A stretch of 64,000 bases of DNA, from assembly GCF_021390435.2 (NCBI RefSeq), contig NZ_JAJVCN010000002.1:1736001-1800000 (forward strand). Direction: 5' to 3'. The DNA comes from Kibdelosporangium philippinense (GTDB lineage Bacteria; Actinomycetota; Actinomycetes; Mycobacteriales; Pseudonocardiaceae). Position numbers and translations under genes: made by a program. Shown here piece by piece: positions 17,463-25,008 of this stretch. The notes under the pieces are model-generated. The model saw only the letters and a list, made by a program, of their open reading frames with translations, made no database searches and had not been told where the DNA came from. Positions within the stretch are counted from its first letter, which is position 1. Each line of letters opens with the position of its first letter.

Positions 17463-18797
17463 ATGGGACAGGGCATGCCTGCGGTTGACGATCATGTGAA
17501 CGTGGTAGGACACGGTGTCGACCCGGCCGGTTGGCAGGACAGGTTCGAGGCGGTGATGGCCCGGATCGCGGGTCGGTTCGCGCGGGTGGAACCGCGCCGC
17601 CGGGCGCGCGCGTTCGTGCTCGGCCTGCTGTCGGATCTGCCGCGCAAGAACTGCTGGACCATCGCCGAACACGCCGGGGACGCGACACCGGATGGCATGC
17701 AGCACCTGCTGCGCGGCGCGGTGTGGGACGCCGACAAGGTACGCGATGACATCCGGCAGATGGCATGCGAACACCTGGGCAAGGCTGAGGCGATGCTGGT
17801 GGTCGACGAGACCGGCGACCTCAAACACGGCGATCGGACGGCGGGAACCCAACGCCAGTACACCGACACCGCGGGCCGGATCGAGAACGCGCAGGTCGGC
17901 GTGTTCCTGACCTACACCACCGCCGTCGGGCACACCGTGATTGATCGGGAGGTCTACCTGCCGCGCTCCTGGACCACCGATCCCGCACGGTGCGCGGCGG
18001 CCGGCGTCCCCGCCGACACCGCGTTCGCGACCAAACCGGCCTTGGCCACCCAGATGATCACCCGAGCCCTGGACGCGGGCGTGCCCGCCGGGTGGGTGGC
18101 CGGCGACGAGGTCTACGGCAACGACCCGGGACTGCGCACGGCACTGGAGGACCGTGGCATCGGGTACGTGCTCGCGATCGGCCGCGACCGGCGGATCGCG
18201 ACCGCGACAGGCAGCTATCGCGCCGACACACTGGCCGCGATGCTGCCCAACCGGGCATGGCAACGTCTGTCGGCGGGTAACGGCTCGAAGGGGTACCGCT
18301 ATTACGACTGGGGGTGGGTAGACATCCACTCCACCGCCGAGCAGTCCGGACACCGCTGGTTGCTGATCCGCCGCAACCGCCGCACCGGCGAGTTCGCCTT
18401 CTACCGTTGCTACGCGCCCCGACCGGTCGCCTTGGGTGTGCTGGTGCGGGTGGCCGGCCGGCGCTGGACCATCGAGCAGTCCTTCCAGACCGCCAAGGGC
18501 TGCACCGGGTTGGACGAACACCAGGTCCGGACCTGGACCTCCTGGTATCGGTGGACCACCCTGGTGATGCTGGCCCACCTATTCCTGGCCATCACCACGG
18601 TGTCAGCCCGAGCCCGGCCCGCACCAGTGGGTCTGGTTCCGTTGGCGCTCAACGAGATCAGGCACGTGTTCGCCGCACTGGTTATTCAGCCTGCGCGTTC
18701 TGTTGGGCACGTTCTGTGGTGGTCACAGTGGCGACGACGGCATCAGCACCGCACTCGACACGCCCACTACCAGCGGCAATCCACCTATGAGCCATGA
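17463..18797 (+). CDS. IS701-family transposase
   Basis: About 444 residues from ATG at 17463 (a second ATG at 17475 is possible). The DDE residues lie in LVVDETGDLKHG, WVAGDEVYGNDPGLR and RRWTIEQSFQTAKGCTGLDE. Also typical are FVLGLLSDLPRKNCWTIAEH and the KPALATQMITRAL stretch. The frame is intact and both ends are present, so the element could be mobile. Confidence 0.85.
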   Translation: MGQGMPAVDDHVNVVGHGVDPAGWQDRFEAVMARIAGRFARVEPRRRARAFVLGLLSDLPRKNCWTIAEHAGDATPDGMQHLLRGAVWDADKVRDDIRQMACEHLGKAEAMLVVDETGDLKHGDRTAGTQRQYTDTAGRIENAQVGVFLTYTTAVGHTVIDREVYLPRSWTTDPARCAAAGVPADTAFATKPALATQMITRALDAGVPAGWVAGDEVYGNDPGLRTALEDRGIGYVLAIGRDRRIATATGSYRADTLAAMLPNRAWQRLSAGNGSKGYRYYDWGWVDIHSTAEQSGHRWLLIRRNRRTGEFAFYRCYAPRPVALGVLVRVAGRRWTIEQSFQTAKGCTGLDEHQVRTWTSWYRWTTLVMLAHLFLAITTVSARARPAPVGLVPLALNEIRHVFAALVIQPARSVGHVLWWSQWRRRHQHRTRHAHYQRQSTYEP

Positions 18798-18922
18798 ACA
18801 TCACGAAGTCCGGCTGTCCTACTAACCAAAGATGAACTGCGCGGTATTGATCAGAACGTGATGCATACCGTGATGTTCGTGACCAGGTCATCGCATGGAC
18901 TGATCGCGACCGGGTCGATGAC

Positions 18923-18965
18923 AAGTGGCCCGATCTGCACTAAACACGCAGATCGGGCCACTTTT
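18923..18965. terminator. Strong hairpin with T run
   Basis: A perfect 16-bp stem (18923-18938 with 18948-18963), arms starting AAGTGGCCCGATCTGC, 9-base loop ACTAAACAC, ending in CTTTT. It looks like an intrinsic terminator. No intact gene ends just upstream on the + strand, so it may be left from a gene destroyed by the IS701 insertion. Confidence 0.7.
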
Positions 18966-19110
18966 GGGTCGCCAAGCCGATCAAGCGAAGCCGCAGTGCG
19001 GCGAAACCGCTCGCGCGAAACGCAGGATCGCGACGTTTCGGACATGGCCACGCGGGACAAACTGACGACACGGAACGCAGGTCCGGACAATCTCCACTGA
19101 ATGGATCAAC

Positions 19111-19206
19111 ATGAACACCATTCACATGCCGGATCCCAACAATGCAATCGATGACGTAACGTGCACTACACTCGAATGGGTGAGTTGTGTAATCAAAGAA
19201 CACTGA
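19111..19206 (+). CDS. Possible 31-residue peptide gene
   Basis: ATG to TGA encodes MNTIHMPDPNNAIDD followed by VTCTTLEWVSCVIKEH. An acidic N-terminal part followed by a Thr/Ser/Cys-rich core resembles a RiPP precursor. It lies about 300 bases upstream of a paired M16-type peptidase operon in the same direction. The ribosome site is weak (GGATCAAC before ATG), no modification enzyme is nearby, and an antisense frame (19122-19328) covers it, so this is speculative. Confidence 0.25.
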   Translation: MNTIHMPDPNNAIDDVTCTTLEWVSCVIKEH

Positions 19207-19328
19207 ACTGAACCGTAGTCAAGATCCGTCAAGTACGCCTTGACCTGCACAGAGTGGCATTCAGGGCAGCGTTCAGTGCGCGATCGAACCACCTGCTCGC
19301 ACATTCCACATCGGTCCGGTAGCGTCAT
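19122..19328 (-). CDS. Possible small zinc-ribbon protein, 68 aa
   Basis: The frame from ATG at 19328 reads MTLPDRCGMCEQVVRSRTER and CPECHSVQVKAYLTDLDYG, with two CxxC knuckles 11 residues apart, as in small zinc ribbons. No clear ribosome site. It overlaps the possible peptide frame on the other strand; at most one is likely to be real. Confidence 0.35.
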   Translation of the reverse strand: MTLPDRCGMCEQVVRSRTERCPECHSVQVKAYLTDLDYGSVQCSLITQLTHSSVVHVTSSIALLGSGM

Positions 19329-19333
19329 TTCGA

Positions 19334-19474
19334 CCGCGACCGGAATGGTCGCGGATAACTCCGCCGCCCGCTGACCGCCCGCCGAAAAAGGAGTGCAGGG
19401 CTCCCTTTCGGCGAAATGCGTTCCGCGTTGGGCGCGGGGTTGCCTGGTGTGGTGACTGCAGGCGCCACACCAGG
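19334..19474 (+). promoter_or_regulatory. Palindrome and two hairpins upstream of the M16 operon
   Basis: Three structured elements lie before the M16 operon: a palindrome with 8-bp arms CCGCGACC/GGTCGCGG (19334-19354), operator-like; a hairpin CGCCGAAAAAGGAG/CTCCCTTTCGGCG (19380-19413); and a perfect 10-bp hairpin CCTGGTGTGG/CCACACCAGG followed by TTCTCTT (19443-19474), attenuator-like, ending 41 bases before the M16 start. Confidence 0.5.
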
Positions 19475-19515
19475 TTCTCTTGTCATGGTGAGTCGGACGG
19501 AAGCCGGAGAGAGTC

Positions 19516-20796
19516 ATGAGCCAACCGTGGGTCGACACTTTCTCACTCTCCAATGGCCTGCGGGTGGTACTGGCGCCGGACAACGCATTCCCACTCGCTG
19601 CGGTGAGCGTGCATTACGACGTCGGTTTCCGGTCCGAGCCGCCCGGCTGCGCGGGATTCGCGTCCCTGTTGGAACACTTGATGTTCCAGGGCAGCGAAAG
19701 CGTGGCGAACCCGGAGCACTCGTTCTATGTGCAGTCCAGTGGCGGCAGCTACGGCGGCACGACGTACCTCGATTACACGAGCTACCACAGCGTTATACCC
19801 GCGGTCGCGCTGGAACGGGCCTTGTTCCTTGAGGCCGACCGGATGCGGGCGCCGCGGCTGACCGAGGAGAACTTCCGCAGGCAGGTCGCCGCGGTCAAGC
19901 AAAGCGTCAAACGGAACGTGCTGGACCTGCCGTACGGCAGGTTCCCATGGGCCTTGCTCCCATCGCTGCTGCACCGGACGTTTCCCAACGCGTGCTACGG
20001 CTACGGCGACTTCAGCGAACTCGATGAGGCCACATTGGACGATGGCGTTGCCTTCTTCGAGTCGTACTACGCACCAGGCAACGCGGTGCTGGCGGTGGCT
20101 GGCGACTTCGCCGTCGACGAGGTCAAAGACCTGCTCGAGCAACACTTCGGCGATGTGCCCGCACGTCAGGCACCGCACCACCAGCCGTTCATCGATCCAC
20201 CGCCACAGGGGGAAATACACGGCGAGCACTACGACCCCAACGCGCCGCTGCCGGCACTGGCCATCGGCTACCGGCTCCCGGATCCAGCCACCGACCTTGA
20301 CAGTTACCTCGCCAACGTCATGCTGGCGATCCTGTTGTCCGACGGGGACAAAGCGCGACTGCGACGCGTCGTGCACGAAGTGGCCTCGGTCGTGGACCTA
20401 ACGGCGAGCTGCGGGATCAGGGCACCCTTCGACGCACGTCACCCGGAGGTGTTCACGATCTCCTGTACCCATGTCTTCGCCCCGGACCGCGAGCGGTTGC
20501 TCGGTCTGATCGACGCCGAACTCGCGCTGCTGTCGAAGTTCCCACCAGACCAGGCGGAAATGTCCGAAGTGGTCGGTCGATGGCTGGCCGACCATTACAG
20601 CCAGCGCGATATCCTGGCCAACCGGGCCCGCGCGTATGGCAAGTTCGAACTGCTCTTCGACGACGCCGCGATCCTCGACCGACTGGTGGACGGGATGCGC
20701 CGAGTCACCGGCGAGCACGTGTCCGCGGCCGCCGAAGCTCTTAGCCCCGACGACCGTGCCGTTCTGACCCTGCGGACCGCGGGAGACACGCTATGA
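19516..20796 (+). CDS. M16-type metallopeptidase homologue, degenerate zinc site
   Basis: 426 residues, one M16 half-length chain (two M16 domains), no signal peptide, so cytoplasmic. The usual HxxEH near residue 50 reads SLLEH here (Ser50, Glu53, His54): the first zinc ligand is lost. The distal ligand Glu expected about 76 residues on, normally in VKNERRQ, falls in VKQSVKR (Ser130). The fold markers GLRVVLAPD, LEHLMFQGS and LPYGRFPW remain. It overlaps the next gene by ATGA. Paired M16B proteins in actinomycetes have been linked to lanthipeptide leader removal; with these losses, peptidase activity is doubtful here. Confidence 0.8.
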   Translation: MSQPWVDTFSLSNGLRVVLAPDNAFPLAAVSVHYDVGFRSEPPGCAGFASLLEHLMFQGSESVANPEHSFYVQSSGGSYGGTTYLDYTSYHSVIPAVALERALFLEADRMRAPRLTEENFRRQVAAVKQSVKRNVLDLPYGRFPWALLPSLLHRTFPNACYGYGDFSELDEATLDDGVAFFESYYAPGNAVLAVAGDFAVDEVKDLLEQHFGDVPARQAPHHQPFIDPPPQGEIHGEHYDPNAPLPALAIGYRLPDPATDLDSYLANVMLAILLSDGDKARLRRVVHEVASVVDLTASCGIRAPFDARHPEVFTISCTHVFAPDRERLLGLIDAELALLSKFPPDQAEMSEVVGRWLADHYSQRDILANRARAYGKFELLFDDAAILDRLVDGMRRVTGEHVSAAAEALSPDDRAVLTLRTAGDTL

Positions 20797-22151
20797 CACC
20801 GTCAACGGCCAACTGCCGCACCGCCAACGAAATCCGCAGGACCGAACAAGGACCACGTCCCATCCCGCCGACCGGAGTGGCCGGACCTATCGCCGAACTG
20901 CCCAATGTGGACGTATCACTCGCGAACGGCCTTCGCGTGATCGCGGTTCGCCAACCCGCCACCCCCATGGTCGAAATACGACTGTGGATCCCGTTCGCCG
21001 GCTGGGAACCAGCGCACCCGGCCCGTGCCGAACTGCTGGCCGCCTCCATCACAACCGGCTGTGAGAACAACGGATCACTGGCACCCGTCGGCGGATCACT
21101 CGTGGCAGAGGTAACCCCGGAACGACTGCTGATCAGCGGCCAGGTACTCACGTCCGGCCTCAGCCTCCTGCTGGAAACGGTCGCACACACGCTCACTTCG
21201 CCCGAATACGTCGGCGATTGCGTACTGGACGAGCGCCGCAGGCTGACCACCCAACTCCAGATGCTGGAAAGAGACGCGGCCGTGATCGCCCGCCGTGCGC
21301 TACAAAGGCAGAGGTTCGGCAAACACCCGGCTGCCGCGGAAATGTCCACAGCGGACGCGATCGCTGAGATCAATCCGAAGGAGCTACGTGACCTGCACAA
21401 AACCGCAGTCGTACCGCGCGGGGCCACCCTGGTACTCGTCGGCGACATCGACGTGGACGACGCGGTAAGCCAAGCAGACAGAGCATTGCGCGACTGGACC
21501 TCGTCGACCGCGGCCCAGCAACTCACGTCGTTGCCCGTGATCACCGGCGGCCCACTCTTGTTCATGTCCAATGAGGAAGCACAAGACTCCCAAATCCGCC
21601 TGTCCGCGCAAGCGGTAGGACGGACACACCCGAAATACCCAGCGGTCGTACTGGCCAACCTGACCCTCGGCGGCTACTTCGCGTCCAGGCTGGCCGCAAA
21701 TCTCCACGGTGCAGACAAACTGCACACCTACCACGCCCACTCGTACATCGAGCTGCACGCCGGCACAGGCAGCGTGGTGGTCGAGATCGATGCGACCACC
21801 GAGGCCACCGCGGAAGTCCTGAACGAAACACGCTACGAGCTGGCGAGGCTGCTCTACCAGCCACCCGGCGATGCCGAAGTGGCGGCCGCGCGGGAATACG
21901 CACTTGGCGCCATGCACTTCGCGTCGGCGACACAAGCAGGCCTTGCCGCACAGCTGGTGGCACTTGCCGGAACCGGGCTGGGCATGCCTTGGCTGCTGGG
22001 CATGCACTCCAGGCTGGTGAACACGTCGCCGACCGAGATCACGCAGGCCGCACAGGAGTTCCTCACCCCCGTGAACTGGACCGGGACCGTGGTCGCCAAC
22101 CCCAGCCAGCTCGCCGTACTCGCGAAGTTCTGCGCGGTAACCGGCCCATGA
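20793..22151 (+). CDS. M16-type peptidase partner subunit, non-catalytic
   Basis: 452 residues, translationally coupled to the preceding gene (ATGA at 20793). After a ~35-residue N-terminal extension it reads VSLANGLRVIAVRQPATPMV and RAELLAASITTGCENNG; no HxxEH is present at the expected place. The C-terminal half (SQIRLSAQAVGRTHPKYPAV, LANLTLGGYFASRLAANL) is typical of the M16 second domain. In known heterodimeric M16B enzymes one subunit binds zinc and the other supplies substrate-contact residues; this gene fits the second role. Confidence 0.8.
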   Translation: MTPSTANCRTANEIRRTEQGPRPIPPTGVAGPIAELPNVDVSLANGLRVIAVRQPATPMVEIRLWIPFAGWEPAHPARAELLAASITTGCENNGSLAPVGGSLVAEVTPERLLISGQVLTSGLSLLLETVAHTLTSPEYVGDCVLDERRRLTTQLQMLERDAAVIARRALQRQRFGKHPAAAEMSTADAIAEINPKELRDLHKTAVVPRGATLVLVGDIDVDDAVSQADRALRDWTSSTAAQQLTSLPVITGGPLLFMSNEEAQDSQIRLSAQAVGRTHPKYPAVVLANLTLGGYFASRLAANLHGADKLHTYHAHSYIELHAGTGSVVVEIDATTEATAEVLNETRYELARLLYQPPGDAEVAAAREYALGAMHFASATQAGLAAQLVALAGTGLGMPWLLGMHSRLVNTSPTEITQAAQEFLTPVNWTGTVVANPSQLAVLAKFCAVTGP

Positions 22152-22573
22152 GAGCCCAGTCCAAGGCGCGGCCACGTATCTGATCATTGTCCAGGTCACG
22201 TTGATCCCCGCACTGTCCAGCACATTCACATGCGAAGTACATCTGACATGGCGACCTGTCGCCGCATGATGTTCCTTCTTGTGAACGAAATCAACAGTTC
22301 GATAACGGTACAAAGTAGACTGACATCAGCGGTGAGCGCCGTTCAGCCATTGTGTAGCAATGGATTGCATTTGTCTATACCAAGAGGCTTATTCAGGATG
22401 ATTGTACTGCTGCGCATCGCCGCAGCTCAGGTGCGGTGTCGCAGGATCCACCTCGAGTCCGTGAATAAGCCTCCAAGTAGACAGAGGAACAATATACTGC
22501 CCCTTTCTACATTCACCGGCCAGACAGCGGGGTATGCCGTTATCCTTTGCGCATCCTGAGGAAAGGGTCCTGA
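22152..22573 (+). promoter_or_regulatory. AT-richer intergenic region with a 12-bp inverted repeat
   Basis: No gene. Perfect inverted repeat GAGGCTTATTCA (22384-22395) and TGAATAAGCCTC (22462-22473), spaced 66 bases. Closer to the following secreted-lectin gene, TTATCCT (about 22539) could be a -10 element. GAGGAAAGGG upstream of ATG 22574 is a strong ribosome site. Confidence 0.4.
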
Positions 22574-23077
22574 ATGAACAAGTTTGTGAGCCGGTTCCTG
22601 GTAGGCGCAACGGCCGTTCTGGCAACGGTTCTCGGTGTCACAGCACCCGCGTCCGCCGCGGGCTTCCACGAGATCCGGCTGCAGCAGAGCAATGAGTGCC
22701 TTGACGTCTACATGGCTCGAACGTTCAACGACGCCAGCGTGATCACGTATGGATGTCACGGCGGCGACAACCAGAAGTGGGAGATCACCTCAGTCGGCGG
22801 GGGATACAACCAGATCAAGGTGAAGCACAGCGGCAAATGCCTTGACGTCGGCTGGCTGGAAGGGTCAGGGAACGCCTACGTCCGGGTCAAGAACTGCGAC
22901 AGCGGCTCCGAGACCCAGAAGTGGCGGCTGCAGGGCTACACCGGGTTCGGCAGCTATTTCTCGCTCGCCAACCTGGGCCTGCACGGCTCCTGCGCCGACA
23001 AGTCCAGTAACGACACCTTCCTGATCATGTGGGACCGCTGCCACGGCGGCAGCAACCAGAAGTGGCGGGAGAACTAG
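22574..23077 (+). CDS. Secreted ricin-type beta-trefoil lectin
   Basis: 167 residues. Signal peptide MNKFVSRFLVGATAVLATVL with cleavage after ASA near residue 29. The mature protein is a single beta-trefoil (CBM13-like) domain with three QxW repeats: NQKWEI, TQKWRL and NQKWRE. Cys pairs (NECLDVY/TYGC, GKCLDV/VKNC, SCADK/DRC) fit three intradomain disulfides. No catalytic domain is attached, so it probably binds carbohydrate outside the cell. A 7-bp GC hairpin follows at about 23095-23117. Confidence 0.85.
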   Translation: MNKFVSRFLVGATAVLATVLGVTAPASAAGFHEIRLQQSNECLDVYMARTFNDASVITYGCHGGDNQKWEITSVGGGYNQIKVKHSGKCLDVGWLEGSGNAYVRVKNCDSGSETQKWRLQGYTGFGSYFSLANLGLHGSCADKSSNDTFLIMWDRCHGGSNQKWREN

Positions 23078-23290
23078 CAAGCGCTCGTCTCAGTCGCGCC
23101 GAGCGCCCGGCGCGACCTGTGCGGCAACCAACCCGAGCCAGCAAGAAACGTCCCCCTGACTTGGCTCATGGATCGGCGTCCGGCAGGGTCGCGGGTTGTT
23201 GACCTGCGGGTTTGGTGTGTTGGTCGGCGAAATTGGGGCACTAAGCCTGAATCCACTGATGAGTGGGTGTTCGGGGCGGCGTGTTACAAG

Positions 23291-23365
23291 TGAAAGTGCC
23301 TTCTGACCTGTGATAATACGAGTTACTGAGGCTCGATTATCACCCGGGGATGGAAGGCACTTTCA
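23291..23365 (+). promoter_or_regulatory. Nested inverted repeat in the IS1380 leader
   Basis: The outer arms TGAAAGTGCCTTC (23291-23303) and GAAGGCACTTTCA (23353-23365) are perfect 13-mers. The inner arms GTGATAAT (23310-23317) and ATTATCAC (23336-23343) are perfect 8-mers. The 3' outer arm ends immediately before the GTG start of the transposase, so folding could bury the start region, for example in readthrough transcripts. Confidence 0.6.
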
Positions 23366-24754
23366 GTGAAATTATCGCACAGGTGGTCGCGGGCGGCGGT
23401 GCGGTTCGATGAGGAGAATCTCGTGTCCTGCGCCGGGATCGTGCCGGTGATGGCGCTGGCCGAGCGGGCGGGCATGTCGGAACTGGTAGCGCAGAAGGTA
23501 GAGATCACGAACGCTCCGATCCCGTCGACTGGGGCCAGCCCGGCAGGCAAGGTCGCCTCGATCGTCGCGGGGATGCTCGCGGGCGCGGACTGTATCGATG
23601 ACCTGGACGTGATCCGCCACGGCGGGATGAAACGTCTGTTCACCGGGGTGTACGCGCCCTCGACGCTGGGATCGTTTCTGCGCTCGTTCACCCACGGCCA
23701 TGCGCTGCAACTGGCCGCGGTGCTGCGCGCGATGCTGGTGTCGCTGGCGGCGAAGACCCCGGTGCTGGCCGGGGCGGATCAGATGACCTTTGTGGACATC
23801 GACTCGCTGCTGCGCCGCGTGTACGGCACCCAGAAACGAGGTGCGCGGTTCGGGCCGGCCAAAGTCGGTGGCTACCAATTGTTGCTGCGAGGGCTCTCGC
23901 CGCTGGTGGTCACGATCTCCACCCGGCTGGCCGCACCCCTCGTCGCCGCGATCCGTCTGCGGGCAGGCAACGCCGGTTCCGCGCGGGGCGCGGCGAGGTT
24001 ACTGACCCAAGCCCTGAACACTGCGAAAGCCGCCGGGGCACGCGCGGGACGGATCCTGGTCCGCGGCGATTCCGCCTACTACGCCGGCACAGTGGTCAGT
24101 GCCGCACGCCGCGCCGGGGCGATGTTCTCGATCACCGTGGCGACCAACCCGTCAATCCAGGCCGCCATCACGGCGATCGCCGAGGACGCGTGGGTCGCGG
24201 TGCGCTACCCGGGTTCGGTGGAAGATCCCGATACCGGCGAGCTGATCTCTGACGCCGAGGTCGCCGAGACCGGCTATACCGCCTTCGCCGGAACCCGCCA
24301 CGTCATCACCGCCCGGCTGGTGGTACGCCGGGTGAAGGACAAGAACTCCGAGAACGCCCTGTTCCCGATCTGGCGTTACCACGCGTTCTTCACCAACACC
24401 GAACTATCCACAGTAGACGCTGATCTCGCCCACCGGCAGCACGCGATCGTCGAAACGACCTTCGCCGACCTCATCGACGGCCCGCTGGCGCATCTGCCAT
24501 CGGGGCAGTTCGACGCCAACGCCGCGTGGGTCGTCTGCACCGCCCTCGCCCACAACCTGCTGCGCGCCGCAGGCAGCCTCACCAGCACCTTCCACGCCAA
24601 AGCCCGCGGCGCGACACTGCGCAAACACCTCGTCTGCGTCCCAGCCCGCCTTGCCCGCCCTCAAGGCCGCCCGGTCCTGCACCTACCCGAGCACTGGCCC
24701 TGGGCCGAGGCTTTCACCACCCTGCACACCGCCGCCAGCCCACCCGCCGCCTGA
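23366..24754 (+). CDS. IS1380-family transposase
   Basis: 462 residues from a GTG. DDE residues are seen in TFVDIDSLLRRVYGTQKRGA, RILVRGDSAYYAGTVV and HAIVETTFADLIDGPLAHLP. Also typical are LAERAGMSELVAQKV at the N-terminus and NAAWVVCTALAHNLLRAAG near the end. It is a single uninterrupted frame of normal length, so it is probably functional. Confidence 0.85.
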   Translation: MKLSHRWSRAAVRFDEENLVSCAGIVPVMALAERAGMSELVAQKVEITNAPIPSTGASPAGKVASIVAGMLAGADCIDDLDVIRHGGMKRLFTGVYAPSTLGSFLRSFTHGHALQLAAVLRAMLVSLAAKTPVLAGADQMTFVDIDSLLRRVYGTQKRGARFGPAKVGGYQLLLRGLSPLVVTISTRLAAPLVAAIRLRAGNAGSARGAARLLTQALNTAKAAGARAGRILVRGDSAYYAGTVVSAARRAGAMFSITVATNPSIQAAITAIAEDAWVAVRYPGSVEDPDTGELISDAEVAETGYTAFAGTRHVITARLVVRRVKDKNSENALFPIWRYHAFFTNTELSTVDADLAHRQHAIVETTFADLIDGPLAHLPSGQFDANAAWVVCTALAHNLLRAAGSLTSTFHAKARGATLRKHLVCVPARLARPQGRPVLHLPEHWPWAEAFTTLHTAASPPAA

Positions 24755-25008
24755 CCTTTTCTTCACCACCCGCCCGCCAGGGCCCGACCGGAGACCTCCC
24801 GTGGACACGCTGGACAAGCCAGCCGTTTCACCATGCCCACCACCAAAACCCAAGATCCACACATGACCAGAACACCCCGGAAGATCAACACAAGGTCTAT
24901 CGGTGGATTCAGGCTGAGAGCCCACCGCCGCCAAGAGCCTTGCGTCCGCAACGCCAGTTGCCCGGCCCGCGAGCAAGCGATGGCCGCGCTACTGGTGGTC
25001 GATTGTAT

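Larger units (their letters stand above)
16397..18825 (+). mobile_element. IS701-type element with a passenger gene
   Basis: Imperfect 27-28-bp inverted repeats bound the unit: left 16397 TACTAGGATAGCCGGACTTC..., and the right end near 18825, inverted, TAGTAGGACAGCCGGACTTC.... The left edge contains CTAG and the right edge CTAC, close to the 4-bp YTAR target duplication known for IS701. Between the ends lie the IS701 transposase (+) and a divergent SEC-C/TPR gene (-), so the latter is carried as a passenger. Confidence 0.7.
23244..24915 (+). mobile_element. IS1380-family insertion sequence
   Basis: The ends share AGCCTGAATCCAC(T/C)GAT: left 23244-23260, right inverted 24899-24915. Outside them CTA/CTG-type bases do not give an exact duplication. 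One full-length transposase gene lies within. Leader hairpins are annotated separately. Confidence 0.75.

Noticed and set aside
1..18830. Integrative conjugative element or prophage
   Set aside because: Despite many recombinases there are no relaxase, coupling, structural or replication genes; everything fits stacked IS-type elements.
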